Shown here: piece by piece, positions 45,227 through 54,417 of the stretch | How positions within the stretch are numbered: the first letter of the stretch is position 1 | Layout: every line of letters begins with the position of its first letter | DNA from: Paraburkholderia rhynchosiae | GTDB lineage: Bacteria > Pseudomonadota > Gammaproteobacteria > Burkholderiales > Burkholderiaceae | Assembly (NCBI RefSeq): GCF_002879865.1 | Contig: NZ_PNXY01000013.1 | Span: 62,001 to 126,000, forward strand | Reading direction: 5' to 3' | DNA: 64,000 nucleotides | Notes under the pieces: generated by a model | What the model was told of the DNA's origin: nothing | The model's database searches: none | What the model saw: only the letters and a program-made list of their open reading frames with translations | Position numbers and translations under genes: made by a program

Positions 45227-47203
45227 TCACGCGTGCTCGTACTGTTCCTGCAACTCGGCGAAAGAAGCAATCTTGCCCACGAGCGCGCTTGCCACAACCG
45301 TCGGCGGGCTTGCGAGCCAAACCTGGCCCGGTCCCGAACGGCCGGAGAAATTGCGGTTGATCGCGCTGATCGTGACCTCCCTCGCGTCGGTAGAGGAGCC
45401 GGGTCCGCAATTGGCGCATGCACCGCACGAGGGTTGCAGAAGGATCGCGCCGGTCTGCTCGAATGCCTCGATATAGCCGCGTTCGACGCAGTAGTCGCGA
45501 ACGTCGGATGTGCCGAACTGAAGATACAGCTTCACGTCTGATGGCACCCGCAGGCCGCGCGCGGCAGCCCACGCCAGCACCTCGTGATAGTGGTCGAAGT
45601 CTTCGCGCTTGCCGGCGGTGCATGAGCCGCCATACGCGATATCCACGTGCGGGCGTTCCGCGAGATCGCGCAGCGCAATGCCGTTGCCGGGATCGCCGGG
45701 CGCGGCGAGCATCGGCGAAATGCCCATACAGTCAATCTCGATGACGTCGGTGTAGGCCGCGCCCGCATCGCTCGCCATCCACGGTTCGACGATGAAGTCG
45801 ACGCCCCGGCGTTGCTTCAGGAAGCGGACGGTTTCCGCGTCGGGCGCGACGATTCCCGAAAAACCGCCGAGCTCGGCCGTCATATTCGTGAGCGTCGTTC
45901 GCTCATCGGTCGTCAACTGGGCGATCGCGGAGCCGGCGAACTCGAACACCTTGCCGACGCCCGCGCCCGAACGAATCCGGGGCTCGGCGAGAAGGTGCAG
46001 CACGAGATCTTTCGCCGTGACGCCGGGCGCGATGGGACCGTTGAAATTCACGCGCAGCGATTCGGGGACGGTCATCCGCACCGCGCCGGTGACGAACGCA
46101 TTCGCCATGTCGGTCGTGCCGACGCCGAACGCGAGGCAGCCGAGCGCGCCGCTATGCGGCGTATGCGAATCCGTGCCGACGATCAACTGCCCCGGCAGCG
46201 CGTAACGCTCGGCCATCATCGCGTGAGAGATGCCTTCCGAGCCTTCGGTGAAGCTACTGCCGACTTCGCTCAGGTAGCCGTGATTCGTGATTGCGTAGTC
46301 GTGAGCGAACTGCCGGTGTGCCGCCGACAACTCGCGGACGTCGGGCAGCAGGCCGTTCCTGACATGAAGGTCGCTCTTGTGCGAATACGACAGGTGATCC
46401 TCGAACGCGAGAATCGATTCGGGCTCGCGAAGCGTCAGCGGCTTGCCGAACGCGGCGTGCAGCATATGTGTCGCCATGCCCGTGTAGTACTCGTGGATGA
46501 AACGCCAGTCCGCGCGAACGAACGCACCGCTGCCGGGCGTCGGCGTCTCGCCGGTGGCTTCGGTGGCAAGTGCATGACGTTCGAGTATTTTTTGCGCGAA
46601 CGTGCGAGGCTGCTTACCGGTATCCGCATCGGCAGTGGGAGTCACCAGCCGGATCTCGCGCATATGTTGCGCGCCGTAGTGCAGCAGGCCGCCGCGTCGA
46701 AGGATCGCGGCGGCGAGGCTGTCGCGCGAGGCTACGAGTTCTTCGATATCGATCGGCTCGCCGCGCTGGATGCGCTCGATGAGCCCGAAGTCCGTCGATG
46801 TGAAAAGACCCAGGTTGTCCGCGTTCTGGCGATAGATGCGCTCGAAGCTCCTTGCGATCACGAGCCGGATGCCGGCGCGATACTCCGCGAGCGGACTGTG
46901 TTCGCGCGACGATCCTTTGCCATACCGGTTGCCCGCCACCGTCACGCAAAAGCCGCCGTTGCGGACAGCGTCGATACCGATGGGATTCTTGCCGCCCGCT
47001 CGGAACCCCAGATAGGGGACCCGGCCAAGGCGTTCGTCGAAGCGGGTCAGCACGCTCATCGGCGTGATCTCGTCCGTCGACACGTCGTCTCTCAAGGTTC
47101 CAGCCGCGGCCGTGCTGAGATCCGTACCGTCGAGCTGTTGCGCGATCTGTTCAGGGTCCGTGCAAAGAAACAGTACCCGGCCGGTCAAATCCAGTTTTGC
47201 CAT
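45227..47203 (-). CDS. Aconitase-family hydratase with swivel domain at the N-terminus
   Basis: A 658-residue fusion of the two halves of a 3-isopropylmalate dehydratase/aconitase-type enzyme in reversed order. The small swivel (LeuD-like) part comes first (about 1-200: DDVSTDEITPMSVLTRFD, GNRYGKGSSREHSPLAEYRAG). The large catalytic (LeuC-like) part follows (YHHE-like HEYYTGMATHMLH, TDSHTPHSGALGCLAFGVG, YGGSCTAGKREDF, LQPSCGACANCGPGS). The Fe-S Cys ligands in GGSCT and CGACANC are kept. The ATG at 47203 follows AAGGAGAATC. It should hydrate/dehydrate a tricarboxylate-like acid; the substrate is not known. Confidence 0.82.
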   Translation of the reverse strand: MAKLDLTGRVLFLCTDPEQIAQQLDGTDLSTAAAGTLRDDVSTDEITPMSVLTRFDERLGRVPYLGFRAGGKNPIGIDAVRNGGFCVTVAGNRYGKGSSREHSPLAEYRAGIRLVIARSFERIYRQNADNLGLFTSTDFGLIERIQRGEPIDIEELVASRDSLAAAILRRGGLLHYGAQHMREIRLVTPTADADTGKQPRTFAQKILERHALATEATGETPTPGSGAFVRADWRFIHEYYTGMATHMLHAAFGKPLTLREPESILAFEDHLSYSHKSDLHVRNGLLPDVRELSAAHRQFAHDYAITNHGYLSEVGSSFTEGSEGISHAMMAERYALPGQLIVGTDSHTPHSGALGCLAFGVGTTDMANAFVTGAVRMTVPESLRVNFNGPIAPGVTAKDLVLHLLAEPRIRSGAGVGKVFEFAGSAIAQLTTDERTTLTNMTAELGGFSGIVAPDAETVRFLKQRRGVDFIVEPWMASDAGAAYTDVIEIDCMGISPMLAAPGDPGNGIALRDLAERPHVDIAYGGSCTAGKREDFDHYHEVLAWAAARGLRVPSDVKLYLQFGTSDVRDYCVERGYIEAFEQTGAILLQPSCGACANCGPGSSTDAREVTISAINRNFSGRSGPGQVWLASPPTVVASALVGKIASFAELQEQYEHA

Positions 47204-47295
47204 CTGATTCTCCTTGAACCGGAATCTAGACGGCGGCGCGAGTGCTGCGAAGTGCTGGATTGGCAAGAGGGGCATCGCGATTCGCGATGCCCTCG

Positions 47296-48201
47296 TTAAC
47301 CCGGAGGGTAGTCCGCAGGCTGCGTCAGTGCATCGATCAACGCCTGAACCGCCTTCAGACGGGACGATTTCCGCAGCGCGTGAACTCGCAACGTGCGGCC
47401 GGTCGCCCAAGTCTCATCGAGCGGCCGGCGCACGAACGCGTGCGAGCCGGCAAAGGCGGATGCCGCGCTAGTCGGCACGATGCCGATGCCGAGCCCCGCT
47501 TCGACCATCCGGCACTGCGCGTCGAAACTGTTGACGGTGACGGAGAGCTTGAGCGGTGTGCGAGCCGCATCGGCGCGCTCCTTGATGATCTGGTCCAACG
47601 AGCCACCCGCCTGAAGTGCCACGAGCGGAAAGCGGATGACGTTGCTGAACGTCGGCGCTTCGATGGCGGCGAGTTCATGATCGCGCGGGAGCACGACCAT
47701 CAGCGGATCGTCGGCGAAGTGCCACGATTCGAGGCCGCTGGGCGTTTTGGTACCCGCCGAGATGCCGACGTCGGCGCGATCGTCCATGCACGACCGGATG
47801 ACCTCGTCGGTGATCTGCTCGGTCAGCGCGATCCGCACGAGCGGGTAGTGGGCCTGAAAGGCCTTGAGCCGCTCGGGCAAAAAGCCCACGATCGCGGACG
47901 CGTTCGCGGACAGACGCACGAAGCCGGCAACCTGACCGCTGAGCGACTGAACTTCGCGTGCGAGCGATTGCAACTGGTCGTGCACCGACACCGCGCGCGC
48001 AAACGCATGACGGCCAGCCTCGGTCAATTCGACTCCCGACGACGAACGAATCAGCAACGCAACGCCCATTGCCGATTCGAGATCCGCGATGCGTCTGCTC
48101 AGTGCTGAAGCGGCGATGTGGTTACGGCCGGCTGCCCGCGCAATCGAGCCCTCCTGCACGACGGAAATAAATAACTCCAGGCTGTACGGATCGATTCGCA
48201 T
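47296..48201 (-). CDS. LysR-family transcriptional regulator
   Basis: A 301-residue LysR regulator: DPYSLELFISVVQEGSIARAAGRNHIAASALSRRIADLESAMG-like winged helix (about 4-60) and a substrate-binding domain with GFVRLSANASAIVGFLPE. It lies 92 bp upstream of the hydratase gene on the same strand, an arrangement suggesting it is the first gene of the hydratase/MFS operon or controls it from the gap. Confidence 0.9.
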   Translation of the reverse strand: MRIDPYSLELFISVVQEGSIARAAGRNHIAASALSRRIADLESAMGVALLIRSSSGVELTEAGRHAFARAVSVHDQLQSLAREVQSLSGQVAGFVRLSANASAIVGFLPERLKAFQAHYPLVRIALTEQITDEVIRSCMDDRADVGISAGTKTPSGLESWHFADDPLMVVLPRDHELAAIEAPTFSNVIRFPLVALQAGGSLDQIIKERADAARTPLKLSVTVNSFDAQCRMVEAGLGIGIVPTSAASAFAGSHAFVRRPLDETWATGRTLRVHALRKSSRLKAVQALIDALTQPADYPPG

Positions 48202-48542
48202 ACCGCCAGATTCTCCCGGATGTTGATGGGTGGGAGTCGGGACTCGCCGACGGTGCCTGTCAGCGCGGACCTGGTGCGCTCAAAAAGCATCGCCACCACA
48301 CGTCGCATTGGACCATTTTGTCCGTTGATTTCGGCCCGCTAATGGGTGTCAGGTTACCTTCAACATGCGGGCGGCGCCAGGTCTAACGCCGGTCCGGGTG
48401 TCCGGAGGTCCGGCGCGACGCCACACCGGAGACGCGGCGTACAGACGTCGGCACTGCGCATGAGGTCCATCCGGCAGGGCCAATCCACCCCTCCAGCAAT
48501 GGGACCAACTCTTGCTGTGCAATAGGTGCACGGGAGACGATC
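48202..48542. other. Intergenic region between divergent genes
   Basis: About 340 bp with promoters expected for the LysR gene and for the small lipoprotein gene at 48543. No gene recognised. Confidence 0.4.
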
Positions 48543-48731
48543 ATGTTCAGACTTTTCGGTATCCTGGCGCTCGCGGCTGCCGTCTCGGGATGCGTTGCCG
48601 CTCCGCCGTACGATTCCAGCTATCCGGCGTATGGTCCGGGCTACTATGCGCCGGGTCCGAGCATCGGCGTCGGTGTTGGCGGCGGCAGCTTTGGGGGTGG
48701 CGTCGGCGTAGGTGTAGGCGTCGGGTTCTGA
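48543..48731 (+). CDS. Small Gly/Val-rich lipoprotein, 62 aa
   Basis: A lipobox (ILALAAAVSGC, Cys at 17) followed by a Tyr/Pro-rich part (YPAYGPGYYAPGPS) and alternating Gly/Val tail ending in Phe (GVGVGVGF). GGGAGACG precedes the ATG. This is a recurrent small envelope protein type in Burkholderia, of unknown function. Confidence 0.75.
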   Translation: MFRLFGILALAAAVSGCVAAPPYDSSYPAYGPGYYAPGPSIGVGVGGGSFGGGVGVGVGVGF

Positions 48732-48973
48732 GCACTTTCCGCGACAACGTCGCGCGATAGCGTTACCACCGGTCAGTAGGAGCCGCGCGGGTAGATCACG
48801 CTCTCCGCCTTCAATGTCGGCGATATTCATGCACAACCAGCCGCCACCCAGGGTTGCGACGGCATCCGTCTGTGCGCGCACGGTTCAGAACGCGCCGGTC
48901 GCGCAATCCACATCCTATAGTTACTGGAGAAGGCAACGAAAGAAGAACGTCACGAACAGGAAGGGAACAAGCG

Positions 48974-50236
48974 ATGGCCACTTCAGCAACCCCCCAATAT
49001 TTCTCGAACGAAGCGAAGCGACTTGCGCGTGGCATGTATGCCGTTACTTTGGCAATGGCCATTGGCGTCACGGTTTGCGCTTGTGGCGGCGACGGCACGC
49101 TGACGTCCAGCGAGCCGGCATACGCCACACAAGCGCGCCCGCAGATCAATGCATTACTCGCAGACACGATGACGTCGGGTGCAGTCGTGTATGTGCAATC
49201 GCCGCGGGGCGACTGGCTCGAATCGTTTGGAACGGCAGTGCGAGGCACGAACACGCCGATACCGACGAACGCGCATTTTCGCGTCGGCAGCGTGACGAAG
49301 ACGTGGACCGGCACGGTGATCCTGCAACTCGTGCAGGAAGGAAAGCTGAGCCTGAGCGATCACGTCAGCAAATTCATCGCCAATGTGCCCAACGGCGATT
49401 CGATCACGATCGGGCAGTTGCTGACAATGCGCAGCGGCCTCTACAACTATTCGACAAATCTGGCTTTCAATCAGACGCTCGACTCACAGCCGAATAAAGT
49501 ATGGACCGCCGCGGAATTGCTGAGCATTGGTTTTAGTGAGCCGGTTTATTTCCCGCCGGGCGCGGATTTTCATTACTCGAATACGAACACGGTGTTACTC
49601 GGACTTATCATCCAGCAACTCACCGGAATGAGTGCCGCCGATGCAATGAAGGCGCGACTTTTTACTCCGCTCGGTTTGACCGATACATATCTTCCGCCGC
49701 AGGACGATACGTCGCTGCGTGCGCCATCGCCGCATGGGTATCAATGGGGCACCAACGCCGAGACAACGAACAGCGACGCACTATCTCCGGAGCGCCAGGC
49801 GGCCGCGAAAAATGGCACGCTGCAACCAACGGATGTGACTAGTGTGAGCACATCGTGGGCGTGGACGGCCGGCTCGGGCATTTCGACGGTGACGGAACTG
49901 GCTGCGTACGTGCAACGGATGGTGGGCGGCGGCTTTCTGAACGCCGATCTGCAGGCGCAACGGCTCGCCAGTTGCACGGCGCTCAAGCCGTCCGATCCGA
50001 TGTCGGCCGGTTACTGTCTGGGCCTCGCCAGATTCGGAACGTTCTATGGGCATACGGGCGAAATACCTGGTTTCAATACCTTCATGGGCTACGACCCGGC
50101 AACGAAAACGACGATCGTCACGTGGACGACCGCGGCTGCCGCGCCCGACGGACGTGCGCCCGCCAACGCGATCGCGCGGATCATCATGGGCGAACTCAGC
50201 AAGACATCCGAAGTGCCGAGCGAGGGACGGCCGTAA
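48974..50236 (+). CDS. Serine beta-lactamase/DD-peptidase-family hydrolase, lipoprotein-like
   Basis: A 420-residue class C beta-lactamase/carboxypeptidase-fold protein. The SxxK motif is SVTK (in FRVGSVTKTWTG, about 98), the YxN motif is YSN (in DFHYSNTNTVLLG) and a late HTGEIPGF stands at the KTG position, as is common for esterase-like members. The N-terminus has VTVCACGGDG, an imperfect lipobox or signal. ATG 48974 follows GGAAGGGAAC. Likely a periplasmic D-aminopeptidase or esterase rather than a resistance enzyme. Confidence 0.85.
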   Translation: MATSATPQYFSNEAKRLARGMYAVTLAMAIGVTVCACGGDGTLTSSEPAYATQARPQINALLADTMTSGAVVYVQSPRGDWLESFGTAVRGTNTPIPTNAHFRVGSVTKTWTGTVILQLVQEGKLSLSDHVSKFIANVPNGDSITIGQLLTMRSGLYNYSTNLAFNQTLDSQPNKVWTAAELLSIGFSEPVYFPPGADFHYSNTNTVLLGLIIQQLTGMSAADAMKARLFTPLGLTDTYLPPQDDTSLRAPSPHGYQWGTNAETTNSDALSPERQAAAKNGTLQPTDVTSVSTSWAWTAGSGISTVTELAAYVQRMVGGGFLNADLQAQRLASCTALKPSDPMSAGYCLGLARFGTFYGHTGEIPGFNTFMGYDPATKTTIVTWTTAAAAPDGRAPANAIARIIMGELSKTSEVPSEGRP

Positions 50237-50325
50237 TCAGCGGGATGGTGAGGCCGTCAGTGCGGCAGCATATCCTTGCGCCCGGTCTGTTCCGGGCGGT
50301 AAGAGCATGCGAAAGACTTTCGTTG

Positions 50326-51117
50326 CTAGAAGCGGTAAAGCACCGACGCCATGCCGTTGAGGTCCAGCCGGCGCTCAGTGATCGGACTGCCTGCGGCGTA
50401 ACGCTCAAGGCGTCCCACAACTGCTGCAACGTTCGCCGACCAGTGCGGGCTGATTTTGTAAGTCGCATTCACGTTGAAGTGAATATCGCGCAAACCGGAA
50501 CCGGTATCGTAGTGCGGCAATCCCGAAGCCGCGCTTTCCCGCGGCGTCACGCCGAACAAGGTCTGCGTATAGGTCGCGTTGGCCCATGTGAGGCCCGGAC
50601 CCATGGAAATGAGCCAGTTGCCGATCGGCGCCGATACGAATAAATCGGCCGTCGCCGTCAGACCTTGTCCTGTTCCCGCGATGTCCTGATAGACCGCCGT
50701 CGCGCCGGTAAACGCCCACCATGTGTAATCGCCGAAGAGCCGCAGCTTCGGTCCGTAGTGCACATCGGGCAAGCCTTTGAGCCGCGCGTCGTCGGACGAC
50801 GATCGCGACTGGAAGTCGAAACTCACCGACATACCGAGGTGATAGTTCTCTCCATGCAGCACGTTGACGCCGAGCACATCCGGACCCTGGGAGAAAAAAC
50901 GATCCTTCCATGAAATGTCCTGCACAGGGAAGGGAAGCACTTGAAGCTGTGAGGAGCCGGGGAACTTCGGGAACACGTACATGCCCGGCCCGACCGAGAA
51001 TTTCCAATCGCTGTCCGTCTGCCTTTCATCGGCGTGCGCGGCGCCAATCGTGCAACCCGCGGTGACCGCTGCGAGCGCTAAACAACGGCGTCCAGAAGAT
51101 GTGATGCGGTGCCTCAT
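50326..51117 (-). CDS. MipA/OmpV-family outer-membrane protein
   Basis: A 263-residue beta-barrel of the MipA/OmpV (MltA-interacting) family, with signal peptide (ALAAVTAGCTIGAAHA). Strands such as WKFSVGPGMYVFPKFPGSS, PKLRLFGDYTWWAFTG and GNWLISMGPGLTWANATYTQTLFGVT are followed by the terminal Phe (VLYRF) needed for barrel insertion. ATG 51117 overlaps the stop of the hydrolase gene as ATGA, so the two are translationally coupled. Porin-like or scaffolding role. Confidence 0.85.
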   Translation of the reverse strand: MRHRITSSGRRCLALAAVTAGCTIGAAHADERQTDSDWKFSVGPGMYVFPKFPGSSQLQVLPFPVQDISWKDRFFSQGPDVLGVNVLHGENYHLGMSVSFDFQSRSSSDDARLKGLPDVHYGPKLRLFGDYTWWAFTGATAVYQDIAGTGQGLTATADLFVSAPIGNWLISMGPGLTWANATYTQTLFGVTPRESAASGLPHYDTGSGLRDIHFNVNATYKISPHWSANVAAVVGRLERYAAGSPITERRLDLNGMASVLYRF

Positions 51118-51995
51118 GCTTTCCTCGCTACGGCGGCCAACTGTCTGAGGCGCCGCGCGAGCGCCCGTGATATGACAGGCGTCGGATTGTTGCAGGATGC
51201 CGACGCCGCAGCGCTTTCGCGCATGAAGAGCGCGCATTCCCGCGCGACGACCTCGCGCTCGTTGTCCGATGTGATCATGTGATATGAGTCGTCGAGCCAG
51301 ATGGTGCGAAGAAACGACGCTCCGACGTTCGCCACGACGTAGCGCGCGTTGTGCGGGCTGGACGTCTCATCGTCGATCGCATGAATGATGAGGCAGTCAG
51401 TGTTGATGCTCTTCAGTTTCTTGCGCACGGAGCTCGCAAGCCGACTCGCTTCGTGGAGCGCGGGCATCGCAATGGATGCAGGCCCCACTTCGCTGATTTC
51501 GCCTTTCTGCATCACGCGCGCAATTTTCGAGCGCAATGCCTCGTTACGCAAGCCATAGGGTTCATGCTCGCGATAACGGTAGCGCGAGCGCAATGGCGTG
51601 TAATAGACGTAGTCGAGCAGAAATCGATACCAGGGAATCGCCCAGCCGTCGTAACTGAGTGTGATTGACAACAGTAGCAGCGCGCGCGCAGTCGGGCGCT
51701 GCTCAGCGACTGCGGCGGCCAGCGTGGCACCCATGGAGAGGCCGCACACCGAAACATGGCGGTGTCGCGCCGCGAGCGCGTCAAATTCGGCGACGGCTGC
51801 GCTGATCCACTGTTCCATCGGCATATGTCCCGTGCCGGCGCTGTAGCCGCGAAGCTCTGGCGTGTAGGTCGCAAAACCTTCTTCGATGAGCGCGCGAGAG
51901 AGGAATCGCAATTCCGCCGGAGAACTCGACAGGCCGTGCAGAAGCAGGACGGCGTGATCGTTGGCCTGAGCAGTGGGAGATTGAGAGGCGTTCAT
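51114..51995 (-). CDS. Alpha/beta hydrolase (monoacylglycerol lipase/carboxylesterase-like)
   Basis: A 293-residue serine hydrolase. HAVLLLHGLSSSPAELRFLSRAL holds the oxyanion HG, the nucleophile elbow is GLSMGA (Ser about 96), an acid is in IIHAIDDETSS and the His in DDSYHMITSD, matching the EST30/carboxylesterase group. ATG 51995 lies 2 bp after the stop of the DUF4118 gene, and its own stop overlaps the MipA gene start by 4 bp. The three form a tight operon concerned with the cell envelope or lipids. Confidence 0.87.
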   Translation of the reverse strand: MNASQSPTAQANDHAVLLLHGLSSSPAELRFLSRALIEEGFATYTPELRGYSAGTGHMPMEQWISAAVAEFDALAARHRHVSVCGLSMGATLAAAVAEQRPTARALLLLSITLSYDGWAIPWYRFLLDYVYYTPLRSRYRYREHEPYGLRNEALRSKIARVMQKGEISEVGPASIAMPALHEASRLASSVRKKLKSINTDCLIIHAIDDETSSPHNARYVVANVGASFLRTIWLDDSYHMITSDNEREVVARECALFMRESAAASASCNNPTPVISRALARRLRQLAAVARKA

Positions 51996-51997
51996 AG

Positions 51998-52795
51998 TCA
52001 ATCTTCCGCCCGAAGGATCAGAAATTCGCCGGACGGTGTCGTGAAGCGTTCGCACACACATTCGACGGCGCGCCAACTGTGCCCATTCGATAGAAAACGC
52101 ATACGGTGATGACCCGGCACTAACCGGTCGTTCACGCGCGCGAGATCATCCTGATGCACTTGCGAATGCCTGGCGCCGTAGGCGATACCGGTAAGAAACG
52201 TTTCGTCTTCGATGACTCCGGTGGCAGCAGAGGTTGCCGCTGCCGCGGCGAAACTGCCTGGCGGTGCGCTCGTTGCCGGATCGAGCGCCTTGATGAGAAT
52301 GAGCGACCGGTTGTGCTGCGCGATGTGATGCAGCATGCGATGCATTTCATCCGTGGCACGACGCGCGATCAGGCGTTCGTTATCCCCTCGCAGCAGCATT
52401 TCGTAGCGCGAGTGCGCAACAGCCGCCAGTAGCTCGGCGCGATACTGCGCGCGTCTCAAGCGCTCGACCAGCGTGATGACAACAATCGTGATGAGCGTAT
52501 ACGAGACCAGCAGACGGATGTCCGACGCATCGATGATGTCGATACGTCCGTATGGCGGGACAAAGAGGTAATCCGCGAGACAGAGTCCCGCCAGCATCAC
52601 GCTGAATGCCGGCGCGAGGCCGCAGTAATACTCTACGAGCATGGCGGCGATAAGAAAGGCGGTGCCCGGCATGATCGGGCCGAGCAGCGGGTGAAGTATC
52701 GATCGAATGGCGGCGGCGGTAAAAAGTGCCGCCGCCGCGATGATCCACCGTCTGCGGCCTCGAGAAGCCCACCGCCGAGAGTTTTTGACTTTCAT
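51998..52795 (-). CDS. DUF4118 membrane protein (KdpD-like sensor domain without kinase)
   Basis: A 265-residue protein. Four close membrane helices (AAALFTAAAIRSILHPLLGPI, MPGTAFLIAAMLVEYYCGL, PAFSVMLAGLCLADYLFV and VSYTLITIVVITLVERLR) form the DUF4118 module known from KdpD histidine kinases. It is followed by a cytoplasmic region of about 150 residues with no histidine kinase motifs. First gene of the operon with the hydrolase and MipA-like protein. It may sense a membrane or osmotic signal, but no output domain is evident. Confidence 0.75.
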   Translation of the reverse strand: MKVKNSRRWASRGRRRWIIAAAALFTAAAIRSILHPLLGPIMPGTAFLIAAMLVEYYCGLAPAFSVMLAGLCLADYLFVPPYGRIDIIDASDIRLLVSYTLITIVVITLVERLRRAQYRAELLAAVAHSRYEMLLRGDNERLIARRATDEMHRMLHHIAQHNRSLILIKALDPATSAPPGSFAAAAATSAATGVIEDETFLTGIAYGARHSQVHQDDLARVNDRLVPGHHRMRFLSNGHSWRAVECVCERFTTPSGEFLILRAED

Positions 52796-53004
52796 TCGTT
52801 TTATACAGCGAGGTGACGTTTTCCCATAAGCCGGTGATTGTGCCAGACACTTCGGTGACATTAGCCGCTCTATTGCTGCAAAGTTTGGTTGAACGGTTCG
52901 CAGGTGCGATGGCGTCGAACAGAGCATGGCGATTGGCGCATCGAGCCGAAGATCGTCCGTATACTGGTGCCAAAGCCGATAAAGCCCGCCCAGCGAGACA
53001 AAGC

Positions 53005-53811
53005 ATGCGCCTGCTCACCTATACCTTGTGCTTTGCCGTCGCTGCCTATCTGAGCGCGGCGCTGGCGTTGTATCTGATGCAGGACCGCTTGCTGCTTCCA
53101 TCCACGCCCGACACAGCCCATCTGCACACGGTCATTGGCTCGGGTAACCACATTGACGCGTGGAAAGCGCAAGGCGAGTATGCAGGTTACGTCGTTACGC
53201 CGACGGAGCGCGAACCCCGCGGCACGTTCATCGTCTATCACGGTAACGAGGAGTCGGCGGAGACCAAACTGCCGCTCGCACAGGTATTCGTGCGCGCCGG
53301 GTATCGCGTCGTCATTGTCGAGTATCCGGGGCACGGCAAGCGGCGAGGCGAGCGCACCATGAAAGCGGCGGTCGTTGCTTCGCGCGACGCCTTGTCGGCC
53401 GTCCTCTCGCAGTGGCGCGGGCCGGTCTATCTGGTGGGCGAATCGCTGGGGGCGGGCATGGCATCGCAAGTGGTCAAGGGCGATGAGTCGGTGATCGCCG
53501 GCGTCGTGCTTATCACGCCTTGGGATTCGCTTGCCGCTGTGGCCGCTGAGAAGTATCCGATCTTCCCCATACGGTGGCTGCTGCATGACAGCTTTGATTC
53601 GATCGCCGCCGTATCGGGTTACGACGGGCCGCTGATCATTGTCGGTTCCCGGCGGGACGAGTTGATTCCGGTCGCGCATGCACGACGTTTCGCGAATGAA
53701 CACGATCACACGCGGCTGATGCTGCTGCCCAATGCCGATCACGACGGTTGGTTCGACGCCATGACGCAGGAGGACTGGGGACGCATTCTGGAATGGCTTA
53801 ATGCCGCGTGA
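53005..53811 (+). CDS. Membrane-anchored alpha/beta hydrolase
   Basis: A 268-residue hydrolase with one N-terminal membrane segment (LLTYTLCFAVAAYLSAALALYL). The fold is shown by GTFIVYHGNEESAETKLPLAQVF (oxyanion region), the GESLGAG nucleophile elbow (Ser about 151), Asp in GSRRDELIP and His in NADHDGWFD. It resembles the BEM46/ABHD13 group. ATG 53005 gives the membrane segment directly. It is divergent from the DUF4118 operon and may work on the same envelope process. Confidence 0.82.
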   Translation: MRLLTYTLCFAVAAYLSAALALYLMQDRLLLPSTPDTAHLHTVIGSGNHIDAWKAQGEYAGYVVTPTEREPRGTFIVYHGNEESAETKLPLAQVFVRAGYRVVIVEYPGHGKRRGERTMKAAVVASRDALSAVLSQWRGPVYLVGESLGAGMASQVVKGDESVIAGVVLITPWDSLAAVAAEKYPIFPIRWLLHDSFDSIAAVSGYDGPLIIVGSRRDELIPVAHARRFANEHDHTRLMLLPNADHDGWFDAMTQEDWGRILEWLNAA

Positions 53812-54127
53812 CCTGAAGGCTGGCCGGAAAAGCAGGGGCCTTGCATGGCTTTCGCCGAGCTTGATGACGACCGATGCTTTGCCGGCGTTTCAGAGCGTTC
53901 AGAGCGTTCAGAGCGTTCCGAGCGTTCAGAGCGTTTGCGGGAGTGGCGAACCGGCGACAAGCGAGCCCTCTTCGCACGGTCTGACGATAGAGGACATTGA
54001 AGCGCCAGCAAGGGCAAAACGGACGGCAAAAAGTCTGGTGCCGGGTTGACGACCCGAACCTGGCTGTCAGGCGCCCGGTGACTCAGCGATTTTCCGGCTT
54101 CACCGGACGCATGAAGCCGGCGACGTC
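53812..54127. other. Intergenic region with 9-bp tandem repeat
   Basis: About 315 bp without a supported gene between convergent genes. It contains the tandem repeat at 53891-53935. Confidence 0.45.
53891..53935 (+). repeat. 9-bp tandem repeat, 5 copies
   Basis: Five copies of CAGAGCGTT in a row; the fourth has one change (CCGAGCGTT). Its period is a multiple of three, so it reads as QSV or SER repeats in open frames on the two strands, but those frames lack gene features. Probably a slippage-prone microsatellite. Confidence 0.8.
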
Positions 54128-54364
54128 TTATTGCGCCTGCGCTGCGTGACGTTGTGCGGCCTGCTGTTGGGCGTGCTGTTTCGCAAGATGCCTGCCAACC
54201 ATGCAGCCACCTACCGCACCGACAACAGCATGATGTCCCGCGTAATGTCCAGCGACACCGCCCACTACCGCACCCTTTAGGCAGCCTGCGGCGTTTGCCG
54301 TGCCTGCCGTCGTGAAGACCAGCGCTGTGGCAATCAGGGCGATTCTTATCAAGCTAGCTTTCAT
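54128..54364 (-). CDS. Small exported glycine-zipper protein, 78 aa
   Basis: A signal peptide (IALIATALVFTTAGTANA) precedes a glycine-zipper-like hydrophobic stretch (GAVVGGVAGHYAGHHAVVGAVGG) and a His/Gln/Ala-rich tail (QHAQQQAAQRHAAQAQ). Two Cys (AGC and GGC) flank the hydrophobic part. ATG 54364 gives the signal peptide directly. This small periplasmic or membrane protein type is frequent in Burkholderia; function unknown. Confidence 0.7.
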   Translation of the reverse strand: MKASLIRIALIATALVFTTAGTANAAGCLKGAVVGGVAGHYAGHHAVVGAVGGCMVGRHLAKQHAQQQAAQRHAAQAQ

Positions 54365-54417
54365 TCGAAGATACTCGGAGTTTGGATTTTTCGGATGTGG
54401 CGCCTTACGGCGCCGTT

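Noticed and set aside
45647-47299. A 550-codon frame antisense to the aconitase-like gene
   Set aside because: Same shadow pattern, with no motif and extreme Arg/Glu content.
53801-54049. An open frame on the plus strand (82 codons) with QSV repeats, and a mirrored minus-strand frame with SER repeats
   Set aside because: Both arise from the 9-bp tandem repeat, overlap the end of the hydrolase gene, and lack ribosome sites and normal codon use.
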